DNA of 64,000 nucleotides from Pelobacter seleniigenes DSM 18267 (GCF_000711225.1 NZ_JOMG01000002.1:446501-510500); one strand, 5' to 3'; positions 15,880-24,921 are shown, counted from the stretch's first letter. Program-made: numbers and translations. Notes: a model not told the origin generated them from the sequence alone.

Positions 15880-16761
15880 TCAGCAGGTCAGAGCATCCAG
15901 CAGCAGTTGGGTATAGGGTGGCAAAGCGGCGAAGTCCCGTGCGCAGAACATGAGCCTTCGCCGCGCCCAGCCCTCGGTAACAGGGATATGCTGCAGCGCC
16001 ATCTCCCGACTCTGCTGCAGAGCTGCAGTTTCCGAGACAACGGCAATGCCAACATTCGCCGCCACCAGGTTGCAGACGGCCGCACTGTCGTGAAGCCGGA
16101 CCCGGTACTCGATGCGACGGCCTAACCGTTCCGCCTGGTGATCCAGGTGCTCCTGCAGTGCACTGGTCTTGCTCAACCCGACAAACGGATATTCGAGCAG
16201 ATCCCTGAAACTGACCGACTCCCTGCCGACCAACGGGTGATGCCGGGGCATGATGGCCACCAATTGATCAACCCGGAAAGGTCGCGTGACCAGACGGCCC
16301 GCATCGACGGAATCGGCGAAGACACCAAGATCGGCCCGCCCTGCCGTTACCAACCGGATAATCTCGGTACTGGGATTTTCCTGCAGCTCAACATTGATAT
16401 GCGGATAACGGTTCAGACACGAGCCGAGGACTGCGGGCAGGAACTCGGTCAGGGCTGCAGTATTACAGAGCAGCTTCACTTGCGCCCTCACTCCCCTGGA
16501 ATAATCACCGAGCGCCCAGCGCATATCCGCCGCTTGGCGAAGGATGATCCGCGCATGCTGAACAAGAGTCTGTCCGGCAGCGGTCGGCTCGATGCCGTGG
16601 CGCAACCGCTCGAGCAGGGGCGTTCCCAATTCCTCTTCCATGCCGCGAATCCGGGCGCTTGCCGCTGCCAGGGCCATATGAGCCCGTTCGGCCCCACCGG
16701 TAATGCTGCCGGCATCTATCACATGAAGAAATAATCGCAAATCGGTGAAGTCAAAGCGCAT
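15880..16761 (-). CDS. LysR-family transcriptional regulator
   Basis: The 293-residue protein has an N-terminal HTH (DAGSITGGAERAHMALAAASARIRGMEEELG) and an effector-binding domain. I prefer the ATG at 16761, which has GGAG 8 bp before it, over the GTG two codons earlier. It is divergent from a TauE/SafE permease gene with 105 bp between, which contain a perfect palindrome at 16794-16810. It likely regulates that transporter. Confidence 0.92.
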   Translation of the reverse strand: MRFDFTDLRLFLHVIDAGSITGGAERAHMALAAASARIRGMEEELGTPLLERLRHGIEPTAAGQTLVQHARIILRQAADMRWALGDYSRGVRAQVKLLCNTAALTEFLPAVLGSCLNRYPHINVELQENPSTEIIRLVTAGRADLGVFADSVDAGRLVTRPFRVDQLVAIMPRHHPLVGRESVSFRDLLEYPFVGLSKTSALQEHLDHQAERLGRRIEYRVRLHDSAAVCNLVAANVGIAVVSETAALQQSREMALQHIPVTEGWARRRLMFCARDFAALPPYTQLLLDALTC

Positions 16762-16793
16762 AGTCACTCCGCATGGTCTGTAAAACGTCTTCC

Positions 16794-16810
16794 CTTCGTA
16801 TTATACGAAG
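16794..16810. promoter_or_regulatory. LysR operator
   Basis: CTTCGTATTATACGAAG is a perfect 7-bp inverted repeat with a 3-bp centre and contains a T-N11-A box. It sits between the divergent LysR and TauE/SafE genes. Confidence 0.65.
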
Positions 16811-16866
16811 TCACCCTCAAAATATCCCACATTGACCGGATTCGCAAGTTCGTCGACCATTACGCC

Positions 16867-17616
16867 ATGGACACGTCAATACTCATATTTATTGCTGGAT
16901 TATTAGCAGGATTCATGAATTCCGTGGCTGGCGGCGGATCGTTCATTACTTTTCCGACGTTGATCTTTGCAGGGGTGCCTTCGGTTTCAGCGAACGCAAC
17001 CAGCACCGTCGCCCTGTTCCCGGGGAGCATCGCCGGCGCCTGGGCTTATCGCCGCGAATGTACCTCTTTCACCGCGGCGCCACTCAAGGCAATGATTTTA
17101 ACCAGCCTGACCGGCGGCCTACTGGGTGCCCTGCTGCTCCAGCTCACCCCGACGCCGCTTTTCGACAAGGCGATCCCCTGGCTGCTGGCCACAGGAACCG
17201 TCATCTTTGCCGCAGGTCCGAAGCTGGGATGGCTCATGCAGCAGAAACGTCAGGGACAATCCGCGGCCCTTCTCGCCGCCCAGCTGCTGTTGGGAATCTA
17301 CGGCGGCTATTTCGGCGGGGCGGTGGGGATCATGATGATGGCAGTGTGGAGCCTGTTCGGCATCCTGGATATTCGGGTCATGAATGGGATAAAGACCTTA
17401 CTGGTGGGAGTAACGAATGCCGCCGCTGTTCTCTGGTTCTCGGCAATGGGCATGGTCTGGTGGCCCCAGGCCCTGATCATGCTGGCAGGCGCGGTCATCG
17501 GTGGTTACAGCGGCGCCCGTTGCGCCCGGCACCTCAACCCAATATTTTTGCGGCGCGGGATCACCCTCTTCAATATCATCATCACCGCTTACTTCTTTCT
17601 GAAAATGATGCGCTGA
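16867..17616 (+). CDS. TauE/SafE-family membrane transporter
   Basis: The 249-residue integral membrane protein has about eight hydrophobic segments. The N-terminal motif AGFMNSVAGGGSFITFPTL and the repeat-half motif GIYGGYFGGAVGIMMM are typical of the family that exports sulfite, sulfoacetate or other organic anions. No strong ribosome site is visible. The substrate is unknown; the divergent LysR regulator suggests induction by it. Confidence 0.9.
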   Translation: MDTSILIFIAGLLAGFMNSVAGGGSFITFPTLIFAGVPSVSANATSTVALFPGSIAGAWAYRRECTSFTAAPLKAMILTSLTGGLLGALLLQLTPTPLFDKAIPWLLATGTVIFAAGPKLGWLMQQKRQGQSAALLAAQLLLGIYGGYFGGAVGIMMMAVWSLFGILDIRVMNGIKTLLVGVTNAAAVLWFSAMGMVWWPQALIMLAGAVIGGYSGARCARHLNPIFLRRGITLFNIIITAYFFLKMMR

Positions 17617-17668
17617 TGACCGTAGCAAAGATGGATGAGCAAAGCCCCGGCGGACGATTGGAAGCCGT

Positions 17669-18277
17669 TCACTGCCCCGCCAAGGCAAGATACACCTGGG
17701 AGTACCCCATATCCACGGCCACGGCGATCAGCATCATCCCCATGATGATATTCATGACTTTCAGGCAGGTGTTGCCGCGGAGAGAGCGAAAAACAGTGGC
17801 CCCGAAGGCAGCGTACGTCAGGGGAGCGCCGAACCCGAGAACGCTGAGACCGACAGACCAGAGCGCGATCCACCCGCCATGGATCCCCGCGGCAGGGAAC
17901 TGAACGGTGGTTACGGGGAGCACGACCATCATGGCTTTGGGGTTTAACAGCTGCATCAGCAACCCGTCTTTGTAGGTAAGAACAGCTGCGGGTTGGCTTG
18001 CCCCGCCGGTCTCGACCCTGCTCGACATTATTTTGTAAGCCAGGTACAGGACAAAGCAGACGCCCACCGCAGCAATAACGGGCAACAACCGGTCGTTCAC
18101 GATCAGGCTGCCCGTATAGCCAACCAACAAAAACCAGCAGGCCAAAGCGCTTGCCACACCGCCGCAGAAGGGAATGTGCGCCCGAAACTGCTTCTGCGCG
18201 CCGCTGTTCAAACTGAGGATGTTGACCGGCCCTGGGGTGTACATGACCCCAATGGCAAAAAGGATGATTTCCAGCAT
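17669..18277 (-). CDS. LysE/RhtB-family amino-acid exporter
   Basis: The 202-residue protein has six hydrophobic segments. The N-terminal signature is GVMYTPGPVNILSLNSGAQ, close to the family's TPGPN motif, with LNPKAMMVVLP in the middle. It exports amino acids or similar metabolites across the inner membrane. The AraC gene ends 11 bp upstream, so the two form an operon. Another long frame overlaps it but codes nothing recognisable. Confidence 0.9.
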   Translation of the reverse strand: MLEIILFAIGVMYTPGPVNILSLNSGAQKQFRAHIPFCGGVASALACWFLLVGYTGSLIVNDRLLPVIAAVGVCFVLYLAYKIMSSRVETGGASQPAAVLTYKDGLLMQLLNPKAMMVVLPVTTVQFPAAGIHGGWIALWSVGLSVLGFGAPLTYAAFGATVFRSLRGNTCLKVMNIIMGMMLIAVAVDMGYSQVYLALAGQ

Positions 18278-18288
18278 GGGTTGACCTT

Positions 18289-19122
18289 TTATCTCTGCAC
18301 TTGAAGCTGGTATTGCTTCGGGGTGATTCCATAGGCCCGTTTGAAGTGGCGATTCAAGTGACTGCTGTCGAAGAAACCGAATTCATGTGCGACACTGGTC
18401 GCGGACACCCCGTTTTTCAAGGCTTCGCGGACCTTGTTGATGCGATGATTCAGAATATATTGGTGCGGCGTCAGCCCGAACTGGCTGCGAAACAGACGGA
18501 TCAGGTGATACTTGGACATAGTGGTGACATGGCTCAGCTCGTCAATGGAGATGTCCGCTTCAATGTTAGCGTGGATGTAGTCACGCACCCTCAGCAGGAG
18601 CGCATCTTTTTTATTGGTCCAGCCATCAGGGTGAAACCGGCCCAGCATCTTGGCGATGTGCACGGCGACAGCATAAAGCTCATGTTCTTGTTCCAGGGGG
18701 GAATTGGCCAGTTGCCCGGCATGCCGAGAGAGTCCCAGCAGCGTGGAGCGAAGCGCGGCATCTCTGAAGTGGGTTTGGGGAATCCGGCACTTTGTCATCA
18801 GCTCATTGCTGGCACACCCAACCAGTGGATAGAGTTTGCCAGGGTCAAAATACAGCATGGTGTATTTCAGGACATCGCCCCCGCCAGGGCTACCGTTATG
18901 CACATCCTCAGGGTTGAACAGGATAATATCGCCGGGCAAGCTGCTGAAATAGCGCCCCTTGCAGGAGAACTCCTGGACGCCTGCAGTGGTCACGCCAATG
19001 GCCAGTTCTTCATGCGCGTGCTTGCCGTAGGAAAAATCCGCCATGACGGCATTCAGCACGGTTATCCCCGATGAGGACCCTGGATTCTGAAAATGAAAGC
19101 TGTTTGCTGAACTCAATGACAT
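18289..19122 (-). CDS. AraC-family transcriptional regulator
   Basis: The protein of about 277 residues has an N-terminal cupin-like sensor domain (YGKHAHEELAIGV, GDIILFNPEDVH) and two C-terminal HTHs (ISIDELSHVTTMSKYHLIRLF and TSVAHEFGFFDSSHLNRHFKRAYGITPKQYQ). I start at the ATG with GGGTGA upstream; another ATG lies 12 bp earlier. It probably controls the downstream LysE exporter. Confidence 0.93.
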   Translation of the reverse strand: MSLSSANSFHFQNPGSSSGITVLNAVMADFSYGKHAHEELAIGVTTAGVQEFSCKGRYFSSLPGDIILFNPEDVHNGSPGGGDVLKYTMLYFDPGKLYPLVGCASNELMTKCRIPQTHFRDAALRSTLLGLSRHAGQLANSPLEQEHELYAVAVHIAKMLGRFHPDGWTNKKDALLLRVRDYIHANIEADISIDELSHVTTMSKYHLIRLFRSQFGLTPHQYILNHRINKVREALKNGVSATSVAHEFGFFDSSHLNRHFKRAYGITPKQYQLQVQR

Positions 19123-19290
19123 TTTTTCACCCATACCCTGGTCGATACCATACCCTACCTATGAGCAGCTGCGCTTGTACAAAGTTGCTCAATCGATCTT
19201 CTCTCCTGTCAAACATTTTAGGGGCCGGCTGGTTGAGTCGGAGTGAGGGCGTTATCTGAACTAAAGAGGGTGAGAAACAGGGCAAAAATG

Positions 19291-19677
19291 CTACTCTTCA
19301 CCCATCAGCTGTGCCAACCGGCGGCAAAGGTCCAGAACCTGTGCTTGATGTTCCTGCTCTTTTTGCCGGAATCGTTGTTTCGTTTCTTCAAGCTCACGTT
19401 CCATTGTTTTTACGCGCTCCCGATAACGCAGCACGAAGTCTATGGCATCCAGGGTCAACCCCATATCTTCGTGCAGGTAGCGGATGAGTTTAAGCTTCCT
19501 GACATCCGCGGCACTCAACCCCTTTGCACCATGCAACATCGTATGCGCAGTAACCAATTCTTCATGTTCACATTGGAAGATGAACTCTTCTGAGACTCTG
19601 GTCATACGGGCGACTATCCGATATTCGTAGTGAACATCCGGATCCCCGCAAAATGGTGAAATGGGATATTTCGTCAT
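19291..19677 (-). CDS. CbpM-like MerR-type chaperone modulator
   Basis: The 128-residue protein has a MerR-like HTH portion (AKGLSAADVRKLKLIRYLHEDMGLTLDAIDFVLRYRERV) followed by a coiled-coil tail. CbpM proteins bind and inhibit the J-domain of CbpA. It is the last gene of a grpE-cbpA-cbpM order, 51 bp after cbpA, which supports this role over a general MerR regulator. Confidence 0.8.
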   Translation of the reverse strand: MTKYPISPFCGDPDVHYEYRIVARMTRVSEEFIFQCEHEELVTAHTMLHGAKGLSAADVRKLKLIRYLHEDMGLTLDAIDFVLRYRERVKTMERELEETKQRFRQKEQEHQAQVLDLCRRLAQLMGEE

Positions 19678-19728
19678 AGCCTGCTCCTCACCGGTCCGGC
19701 TAATTTCACAACCGGCACAACGTTTCGC

Positions 19729-20691
19729 TTAACGCAGAGTCTTCCACTGCTCAAGCAGTTCCTTTTCTTTGGTAGTCAGCTTTTGCGGCAGAACAGCTTC
19801 CACGGTGACATACAGATCTCCACGTTGCTCTGGATGTTTGATTTTAGGCATCCCTAACCCGCGCAGCCGGAAAACCCGACCATTACAGGTTTCTGGTGGA
19901 ATAGTCAGGCTCACTGTGCGATCGATGCCGGGAACCGAGAGCTTGCCGCCTAACAGCATGGTGAACAAATCCACCGGAACCGTAGTTTTGAGATCATCGT
20001 TGTCGCGCAGAAACCGTTTGTCGGGCAAAACGTCAATGGTCAGATACAGATCCCCTGCCCTCCCTCCTCCAGTACCAGAACCTCCCTGCTCCTTGAGCCT
20101 GACCCTGGATCCGGTATTGACCCCGCGAGGAATTTTGACATCAATTTTACGGCCGTCCTCCCATTCCAACACCCGCTTGGTTCCGTGGTAAGCTTCGCTG
20201 AGACTCACCTGCAGTGAATGTTCGAGGTCTTCTCCGTGCCTCGGTTGCACCTGCTGATAAAATTGCGCACCACCCCTGTCTCCAGTCTTTTGCTGCCGGG
20301 CTCCGCCGCCGAACAGATTAGTGAAAAAATCCGAAAAGCCGCCGCCAGAGCCGAATAACTCTTCAAATTCTTCGGGACTGACGGTTCGATAACTGGAGTT
20401 CTGATCGGCTGCTGCCGCCCTCTCTCCCCAGTTGAAGTCTTCTGGCGTTCCTCCACTTTTCTGGTGCTGCTGCCACTGCGAGCCCAGGCGATCGTACTGC
20501 TGGCGTTTTGCGGGGTCGGAAAGAACTTCGTTGGCCTCGTTGATATCCTGAAATTTCGCTGCGGCATCACTGTTGGCCGAATTGACATCCGGGTGATATT
20601 TTCGGGCCAGCTTGCGGTAGGCCTGTTTAATCTCTTTCGCATCCGCTTGTCGATCCACACCCAGAATGCTGTAGTAATCCTTAAACTCCAT
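19729..20691 (-). CDS. cbpA: DnaJ-class co-chaperone (CbpA-like)
   Basis: The 320-residue protein has a J-domain (1-70, HPD in KYHPDVN), a G/F-rich linker and two C-terminal beta domains with substrate-binding features. It lacks the DnaJ zinc finger, so it is CbpA-type rather than DnaJ. It stimulates DnaK ATPase. I start at MEFKDYYSILGV, where GGAG precedes and which matches the J-domain start, not the ATG seven codons upstream. It sits in an operon between grpE and a CbpM-like gene. Confidence 0.92.
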   Translation of the reverse strand: MEFKDYYSILGVDRQADAKEIKQAYRKLARKYHPDVNSANSDAAAKFQDINEANEVLSDPAKRQQYDRLGSQWQQHQKSGGTPEDFNWGERAAAADQNSSYRTVSPEEFEELFGSGGGFSDFFTNLFGGGARQQKTGDRGGAQFYQQVQPRHGEDLEHSLQVSLSEAYHGTKRVLEWEDGRKIDVKIPRGVNTGSRVRLKEQGGSGTGGGRAGDLYLTIDVLPDKRFLRDNDDLKTTVPVDLFTMLLGGKLSVPGIDRTVSLTIPPETCNGRVFRLRGLGMPKIKHPEQRGDLYVTVEAVLPQKLTTKEKELLEQWKTLR

Positions 20692-20760
20692 GCTGGCTCC
20701 AATCAGTCGCATCCAGACAGGTTCAACGGGAGATTATTACACCCGGTCCGGAGTTTCCGC

Positions 20761-21264
20761 TCAACTCGATGCGATCAACACCTGCGCGGGACGTAACAGC
20801 TTGCCGTTGAGCAGATAACCCTTTTGCTCGACCCTGATGATGGTATTGGGTGCGACCCCGGGATACCGGACCACACCTATGCTTTCGTGTAGACTGGGTT
20901 CGAACGGTTGGCCCAGGGCTTCCAGTTCTTCGACATGATACTTGGCCAAAAATTTACCAAGCAGGATTCGGTTCATTTCAATCCCCTGCAAGATATTTCG
21001 GCTATCCTCCTCTTGCGAAATATGCCGCAAGGCCAGGTCAAGGCCATCAGCGACAGGCAAAATATCTTTCAGCAGCGCTTCCCTTTCAGCCTCGACTTCC
21101 TGGGCGGAGGTACGTGCCAGCCGTTTTTTAGTGTTCTCCAGGTCGGCAAGCAGGCGCAGGTATCGCTCTTTCCAGACAACTCCTTCATCCGGTGACAGAT
21201 TTTCGGTTTCCGGATCTCTATCCCCGGGCTTACCGGTATTTATTTGCCTCTCATCGACCATCAT
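20761..21264 (-). CDS. grpE: GrpE nucleotide exchange factor
   Basis: The 167-residue protein has the GrpE pattern: a variable acidic N-terminus, a long helix (RYLRLLADLENTKKRLAR), and the conserved C-terminal beta part with PFEPSLHESIGV and VEQKGYLLNGKLLRPAQV. It exchanges ADP for ATP on DnaK. It is the first gene of the chaperone operon, with GAGGTGAG at the start. DnaK is not in the window; this may be an accessory GrpE. Confidence 0.93.
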   Translation of the reverse strand: MMVDERQINTGKPGDRDPETENLSPDEGVVWKERYLRLLADLENTKKRLARTSAQEVEAEREALLKDILPVADGLDLALRHISQEEDSRNILQGIEMNRILLGKFLAKYHVEELEALGQPFEPSLHESIGVVRYPGVAPNTIIRVEQKGYLLNGKLLRPAQVLIASS

Positions 21265-21528
21265 CTCACCTCTGTCAACAAGTTATTTTTCAGACCCATT
21301 TCTTTCTCTTATGGGCAGCTGCGCTGATGGAGCAAAATAATGAAGATAGATGCCATTTTCGGCAATAATCAACAGCTTCGCCAAGTGGAGTCTTTTACCC
21401 CAACGTTGAGCAGCCAACCATCAGCATTCAGCATTACCATCCCGATATCAATTTCGGGGTAACCACACCACTATGGGACACTGTGCTCAACACGCGCTAA
21501 CTGAAGCGTTAAAATAGCGCGCCAGCAA
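21265..21528. other. Intergenic region between grpE and the AsmA gene
   Basis: 264 bp without a gene. A short hairpin-like CCCGATATCAATTTCGGG is present near 21440. The grpE promoter is expected here; I see no clear heat-shock signature. Confidence 0.4.
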
Positions 21529-22956
21529 TCATTTCGGCGAAGCAACCGAGCCGGTATAGAAGGGTTCGCACTCTCCACCAGGAAAAAGATCTCTCCCCAT
21601 CTTTAAGACTTTCGTTACCGGTCCAGCGAGAGCCTTGAGGAAATTCGGCGGCTCTACCTCCGGGTTAAGGAAACTGCCACGAATTTTCTGACGCACCTTG
21701 GCGCAGCCATCGGCGTCGATCAACGCCAGGGTCAGGTCATTGAATTTTTCGTTAGCCAAATCGAGTCCCCCCTGGAGGGCGACCCGGTGCTTGCCGGTTG
21801 CCAGAGCGACATCCCGCGCATTGGCAACGCTCCGCTCGACCTGCCAATCGGAAACGAGAGTGCGGATCTCGCTGCTTCCCTCCGAGCCCTGAAGGTTGCT
21901 GGCAAAATTGTAACCCTTGGTGACCAGCAGCCCAAGCGGTCCGGCGAAGAAAAAGGCGCCCACGTCAACCAAATTGAAGTTTTGACTGGATTCAAAGTGG
22001 GAGAACTCCTCATCCAGATCCCGGCCCAAGAGCTGGATATTCTCGCCATGCAGGGTCACGTTTCCCATGATCGTCGGTCTTATCTCGTTCAAGGTCTTTC
22101 CCTGCGCCGAGAGGTCTGCGGAAAAATCCATCGTTCCCGTTGCGACGGGCTGCGGCGACAGGAGCTTGAAAAACTCTTCGATTCGGAACGCGGGCAATTC
22201 ATAACGGAGGACGTAAATGGGGGTTTCGCCGGCAAAATCCGCACGGAGGCTTCCCACCCCCTGGGCACCGAAAACCTGCATCGTGACCGGACTAAGATCG
22301 ATGACGCCGTCCTTCCCGCTGGCTGAAAGGTTCACCGCGGACAGCGTCAGGTCATGACTTTGCATCTCTCTACAGGCAAGTTCCGCCGTAAAGGAAAGGT
22401 TTTTCCGCAGATCCGAGACCTTCCAACCCGCAGGCCGCAACTGGTCGACTATCAGGCTGCAGTTCGATGCCTCGAACCCCGCTCCCGATTGTTGGTCCGA
22501 AAAGATCAGCGTCCCTTCTGACAGGGAGACTTTCGACCAGCCCAGAGTGGTTTCAGCATCGCCGTCCGGCTCCTTATTCTGGTAGTTGAATTTTCCGTCC
22601 AGATCCCGTTCAATGGATATCCTGGGATGTTTCAGCGCGAACGTTCCGATACGGATTTTATTTTGCAATAAAGGAAAAAGGTCAATCCCGAGCCGGACCT
22701 TTTCGGCACTGGCGATCTCAGTCCCCTGCTGAGTAAGGTGCACGTCCTCCAGAGTGATATGCAAACTCGGGAGGAGGGTCATACCTAGAGCGCCGTCGAC
22801 CCTGACCTCCATTCCCAGCGCTTTCGATGCTGTGGCCTCCAGCTTGGCCCGATAGGCATCTGTGTCCACAAAAAGAAACAGGACCATGGTGGCGATGGCG
22901 AATAGCGCAATCAACCCGCCGGCGATAATAATGACTATTTTAAGCGCTCTTGCCAT
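21529..22956 (-). CDS. AsmA-family outer-membrane biogenesis protein
   Basis: The protein of about 475 residues has one N-terminal membrane helix (about 5-30), then the AsmA N-terminal domain (DTDAYRAKLEATASKALGMEVRVDGALGMTLLPSLHITLEDV) and a C-terminal AsmA_2-like region. AsmA proteins belong to the AsmA/TamB group of inner-membrane-anchored periplasmic proteins linked to lipid transport and envelope integrity. I prefer the ATG seven codons inside the longest frame because a GGGG-rich site lies before it. It ends in a Gly-Glu-Cys-rich tail without other features. Confidence 0.88.
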   Translation of the reverse strand: MARALKIVIIIAGGLIALFAIATMVLFLFVDTDAYRAKLEATASKALGMEVRVDGALGMTLLPSLHITLEDVHLTQQGTEIASAEKVRLGIDLFPLLQNKIRIGTFALKHPRISIERDLDGKFNYQNKEPDGDAETTLGWSKVSLSEGTLIFSDQQSGAGFEASNCSLIVDQLRPAGWKVSDLRKNLSFTAELACREMQSHDLTLSAVNLSASGKDGVIDLSPVTMQVFGAQGVGSLRADFAGETPIYVLRYELPAFRIEEFFKLLSPQPVATGTMDFSADLSAQGKTLNEIRPTIMGNVTLHGENIQLLGRDLDEEFSHFESSQNFNLVDVGAFFFAGPLGLLVTKGYNFASNLQGSEGSSEIRTLVSDWQVERSVANARDVALATGKHRVALQGGLDLANEKFNDLTLALIDADGCAKVRQKIRGSFLNPEVEPPNFLKALAGPVTKVLKMGRDLFPGGECEPFYTGSVASPK

Positions 22957-22999
22957 GGCCTTGCCCCAGATTCGCATGATCGACAGGGATCAGTCGGGT

Positions 23000-23638
23000 T
23001 CATGAAATGATATGATAATAGACCGCAAAATAGTGACAGATGCTCCCCGCCATGACGAAGAGATGCCAGATCGCGTGGTGAAAACGCAGCTGCTTCCAGG
23101 CGTAAAAAATAAGCCCGAAGCTGTAAAACAGCCCGCCAGCCAACAGCAGCACTAAGCCTGCCGTGGGGATCAATTCGATTGCCGGCTTGACGACGATGAC
23201 GATCAACCAGCCCATCGCCAGATAGATCAGCGGCCCTAATATTTTGAAACGATCAATGTAGAAAATTTTGAAAATCACCCCCAGCAAAGCGATGCCCCAC
23301 ACCACGCCAAACAAGGTCCACCCCCAGTTGCCGCGCAGAAAAACCAGCGCAAATGGGGTATAGGTTCCGGCGATAAGGAGATAGATGGTCGCATGATCAA
23401 AAATTTTGAACAGTTTCCCAAGGCGCGCATGAAATTTAAAGATATGGTACAGCGTAAACACCGCATAGGAGATGACCAGGCTCAAGCCGTAGATGATAAA
23501 GGTCAGGAGATGCATGCCATTCCCATCGTTGCTTGCATGCAGAAGCAAGGCGATCAGTCCGGGAATGCTCAGAATGAAGCCCAACGCCGGGGAAGCAATG
23601 TTGGCAATCTGGGTCGATTTGTAATATCGCTGTTCCAT
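23000..23638 (-). CDS. Hemolysin III-family (PAQR-type) membrane protein
   Basis: The 212-residue protein has seven predicted membrane helices and family motifs: ISYAVFTLYHIF, FDHATIYLLIAGTYTPFA and the C-terminal FHHAIWHLFVMAGSICHYFAVY, whose histidines bind zinc in PAQR proteins. I start at the ATG at 23638 with AGGA before it. The frame stays open 258 bp further upstream, but that part is unlike the family. Despite the name, cytolysis is not established for most members. Confidence 0.9.
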   Translation of the reverse strand: MEQRYYKSTQIANIASPALGFILSIPGLIALLLHASNDGNGMHLLTFIIYGLSLVISYAVFTLYHIFKFHARLGKLFKIFDHATIYLLIAGTYTPFALVFLRGNWGWTLFGVVWGIALLGVIFKIFYIDRFKILGPLIYLAMGWLIVIVVKPAIELIPTAGLVLLLAGGLFYSFGLIFYAWKQLRFHHAIWHLFVMAGSICHYFAVYYHIIS

Positions 23639-23846
23639 GGTTCCTGACCTAAATGTCACAAAAAATGGTTTCCGGAGATCTATCCTCTTTATCGATTTAA
23701 TTTTAACAAAGAAAAACCGGGCACGGCGCCTTGCCACGGTAAAAGCGGTCATATCTTTGCAGAGTATCCCGGCCGGGATTTTCCGATTGCTCAAATATTG
23801 CCCCGCATAAGTGTAGCGAAACCGGTTCCTTGGACACAAATTTAGA

Positions 23847-24068
23847 TTATGGCACCTGCCGGATTCCGTCAGGCGATCTGAAACCGTTTTTCTCAACGCG
23901 CCATTTGCTGTTGTAAAGTTCGATGAAGGTCTTTACGGCGTTGCAAACATCATCGACGGTGCGGTATTTGAAAACTCGGGCACCTTCTTGCGCTAGGGCC
24001 AAAGCTATCGTCCGGACGATTCCGGCTGTACTACCAGAGACTAACGCGAGACGATTATTGAGTTGCAT
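23847..24068 (-). pseudogene. Chimeric remnant: dehydrogenase N-terminus joined to a transposase C-terminus
   Basis: One open frame reads first as the start of a short-chain dehydrogenase (NNRLALVSGSTAGI, then ALALAQEGARVF). It then changes within a few residues into the end of an IS3-type transposase integrase domain (FIELYNSKWRVEKNGFRSP). Neither half is complete. This looks like a deletion or insertion scar, not a working gene. Confidence 0.6.
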
Positions 24069-24165
24069 GTGTATATGCTGTTGGTGAGCAATCAAGGGAC
24101 CTGAAGGCCCAGATCAAAACCAATCTCGCTGATAGCGAATATTCACAGCAGCGCCCGGGATGAAA

Positions 24166-24285
24166 GCCTTGGCATAAAAACATGGCCGCGAATGACAGGA
24201 GAATCAAGGTTGCGCCCAACAGGGTGACTCGTTCAGGTCCGCTCCGATCTGCAATTCGTCCCGCGATGGGCGCGGCCAGGAGGAT
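24166..24285 (-). pseudogene. Fragment of a major-facilitator transporter
   Basis: About 40 residues, LAAPIAGRIADRSGPERVTL followed by LGATLILLSFAAMFL, match the GRxADRxG loop and the next helix of MFS transporters. The fragment starts exactly where a partial copy of the tRNA-Glu downstream repeat ends (24287), so the junction marks a rearrangement. No complete gene exists. Confidence 0.55.
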
Positions 24286-24286
24286 T

Positions 24287-24344
24287 CGCTTCGAATCCCG
24301 ACAGAGGCAGATAAAACAAAAACCCCACCGTTTGCACGGTGGGG
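24287..24344. repeat. Partial third copy of the tRNA-Glu downstream repeat
   Basis: This segment repeats the part of 24444-24610 and 32074-32240 that runs from CGCTTCGAATCCCG to the terminator stem, including an ACCCCACCG...CGGTGGGG hairpin. The tRNA itself is missing. Confidence 0.75.
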
Positions 24345-24484
24345 TGGGGGATTCGCCCACTTCGACATCCGCATCGTGCGGATATCTGCGTCGGCTCCCC
24401 TGCGCTCGCTGCCGCGGCCATCCGGGCCGCTGTTCTGACATTGAGTCAGCGCTCGCTCCGCTTCGAATCCCGACAGAGGCAGAT

Positions 24485-24526
24485 AAAACAAAAGCCCCAC
24501 CGCTTGCACGGTGGGGCTTTTGTTTT
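24485..24526 (-). terminator. Terminator of tRNA-Glu copy 1
   Basis: AAAACAAAAGCCCCACCG and its complement form an 18-bp perfect stem with a 6-nt loop and a T-rich 3' side on either strand. It lies 3 bp beyond the tRNA CCA end. Confidence 0.9.
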
Positions 24527-24529
24527 AAG

Positions 24530-24607
24530 TGGCGTCCCCAGGGGGATTCGAACCCCCGTCGCCGCCGTGAAAGGGCGGTGTCCTGGGCCAGGCTAGACGA
24601 TAGGGAC
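24530..24607 (-). tRNA. tRNA-Glu (anticodon TTC), copy 1
   Basis: 78 nt with CCA encoded. The acceptor stem is GTCCCTA, the anticodon loop is CTTTCAC within a CCGCC/GGCGG stem, and the T-arm is GGGGGTTCGAATCCCCC. The sequence is identical to the copy at 32160-32237. Glu-TTC tRNAs are usual substrates of MnmH, which is encoded at 38.3 kb. Confidence 0.97.
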
Positions 24608-24756
24608 TTAGAAAACTTCAAGTCCCTGCGGGAAATGTACCCGCAGAACGCTACTTTTTAATCTGCTTTTCTCCGCCGCTGTCGCGAGGAGATGCATTAA
24701 ATACCTAAAGAACTGAAAAGTTGCAAGAAAAAAAATCAACCTGCTCGCAAAATCGC

Positions 24757-24921
24757 CTAGTGTCCTGTTCGGTTAGTTGTTTGTATAAATTCTAAGTCAT
24801 TTTTTCTGCTGCCAAGGCGTGCCGCCGCAGGCCTGGCCAAAGCCAAGTCGAGAAGGCAGAACGTAGACAGCAGTAAAAAGGGCCAGAATTGGACTATAGA
24901 ACTAACCGCACAGGACACTAG
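24757..24921. mobile_element. MITE with 18-bp inverted ends and CTAG target duplication
   Basis: The ends TGTCCTGTTCGGTTAGTT (left) and its complement with one mismatch (right) are flanked on both sides by CTAG. The interior is an imperfect palindrome without coding capacity. CTAG duplications are typical of the IS5 group, so it may be mobilised by such a transposase. The right CTAG contains the TAG stop of kup, so the insertion left the protein unchanged. Confidence 0.8.

Larger units (their letters stand above)
24444..24610. repeat. 167-bp direct repeat carrying tRNA-Glu, copy 1
   Basis: It aligns without gaps to 32074-32240 (offset 7630 bp) and includes the tRNA, its terminator and about 40 bp beyond. 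There are only a few substitutions, all outside the tRNA. Confidence 0.88.

Noticed and set aside
17058-18332. Long frames overlapping the TauE/SafE and LysE genes
   Set aside because: Arg/Pro-rich shadow frames; the true genes have clear membrane topology.
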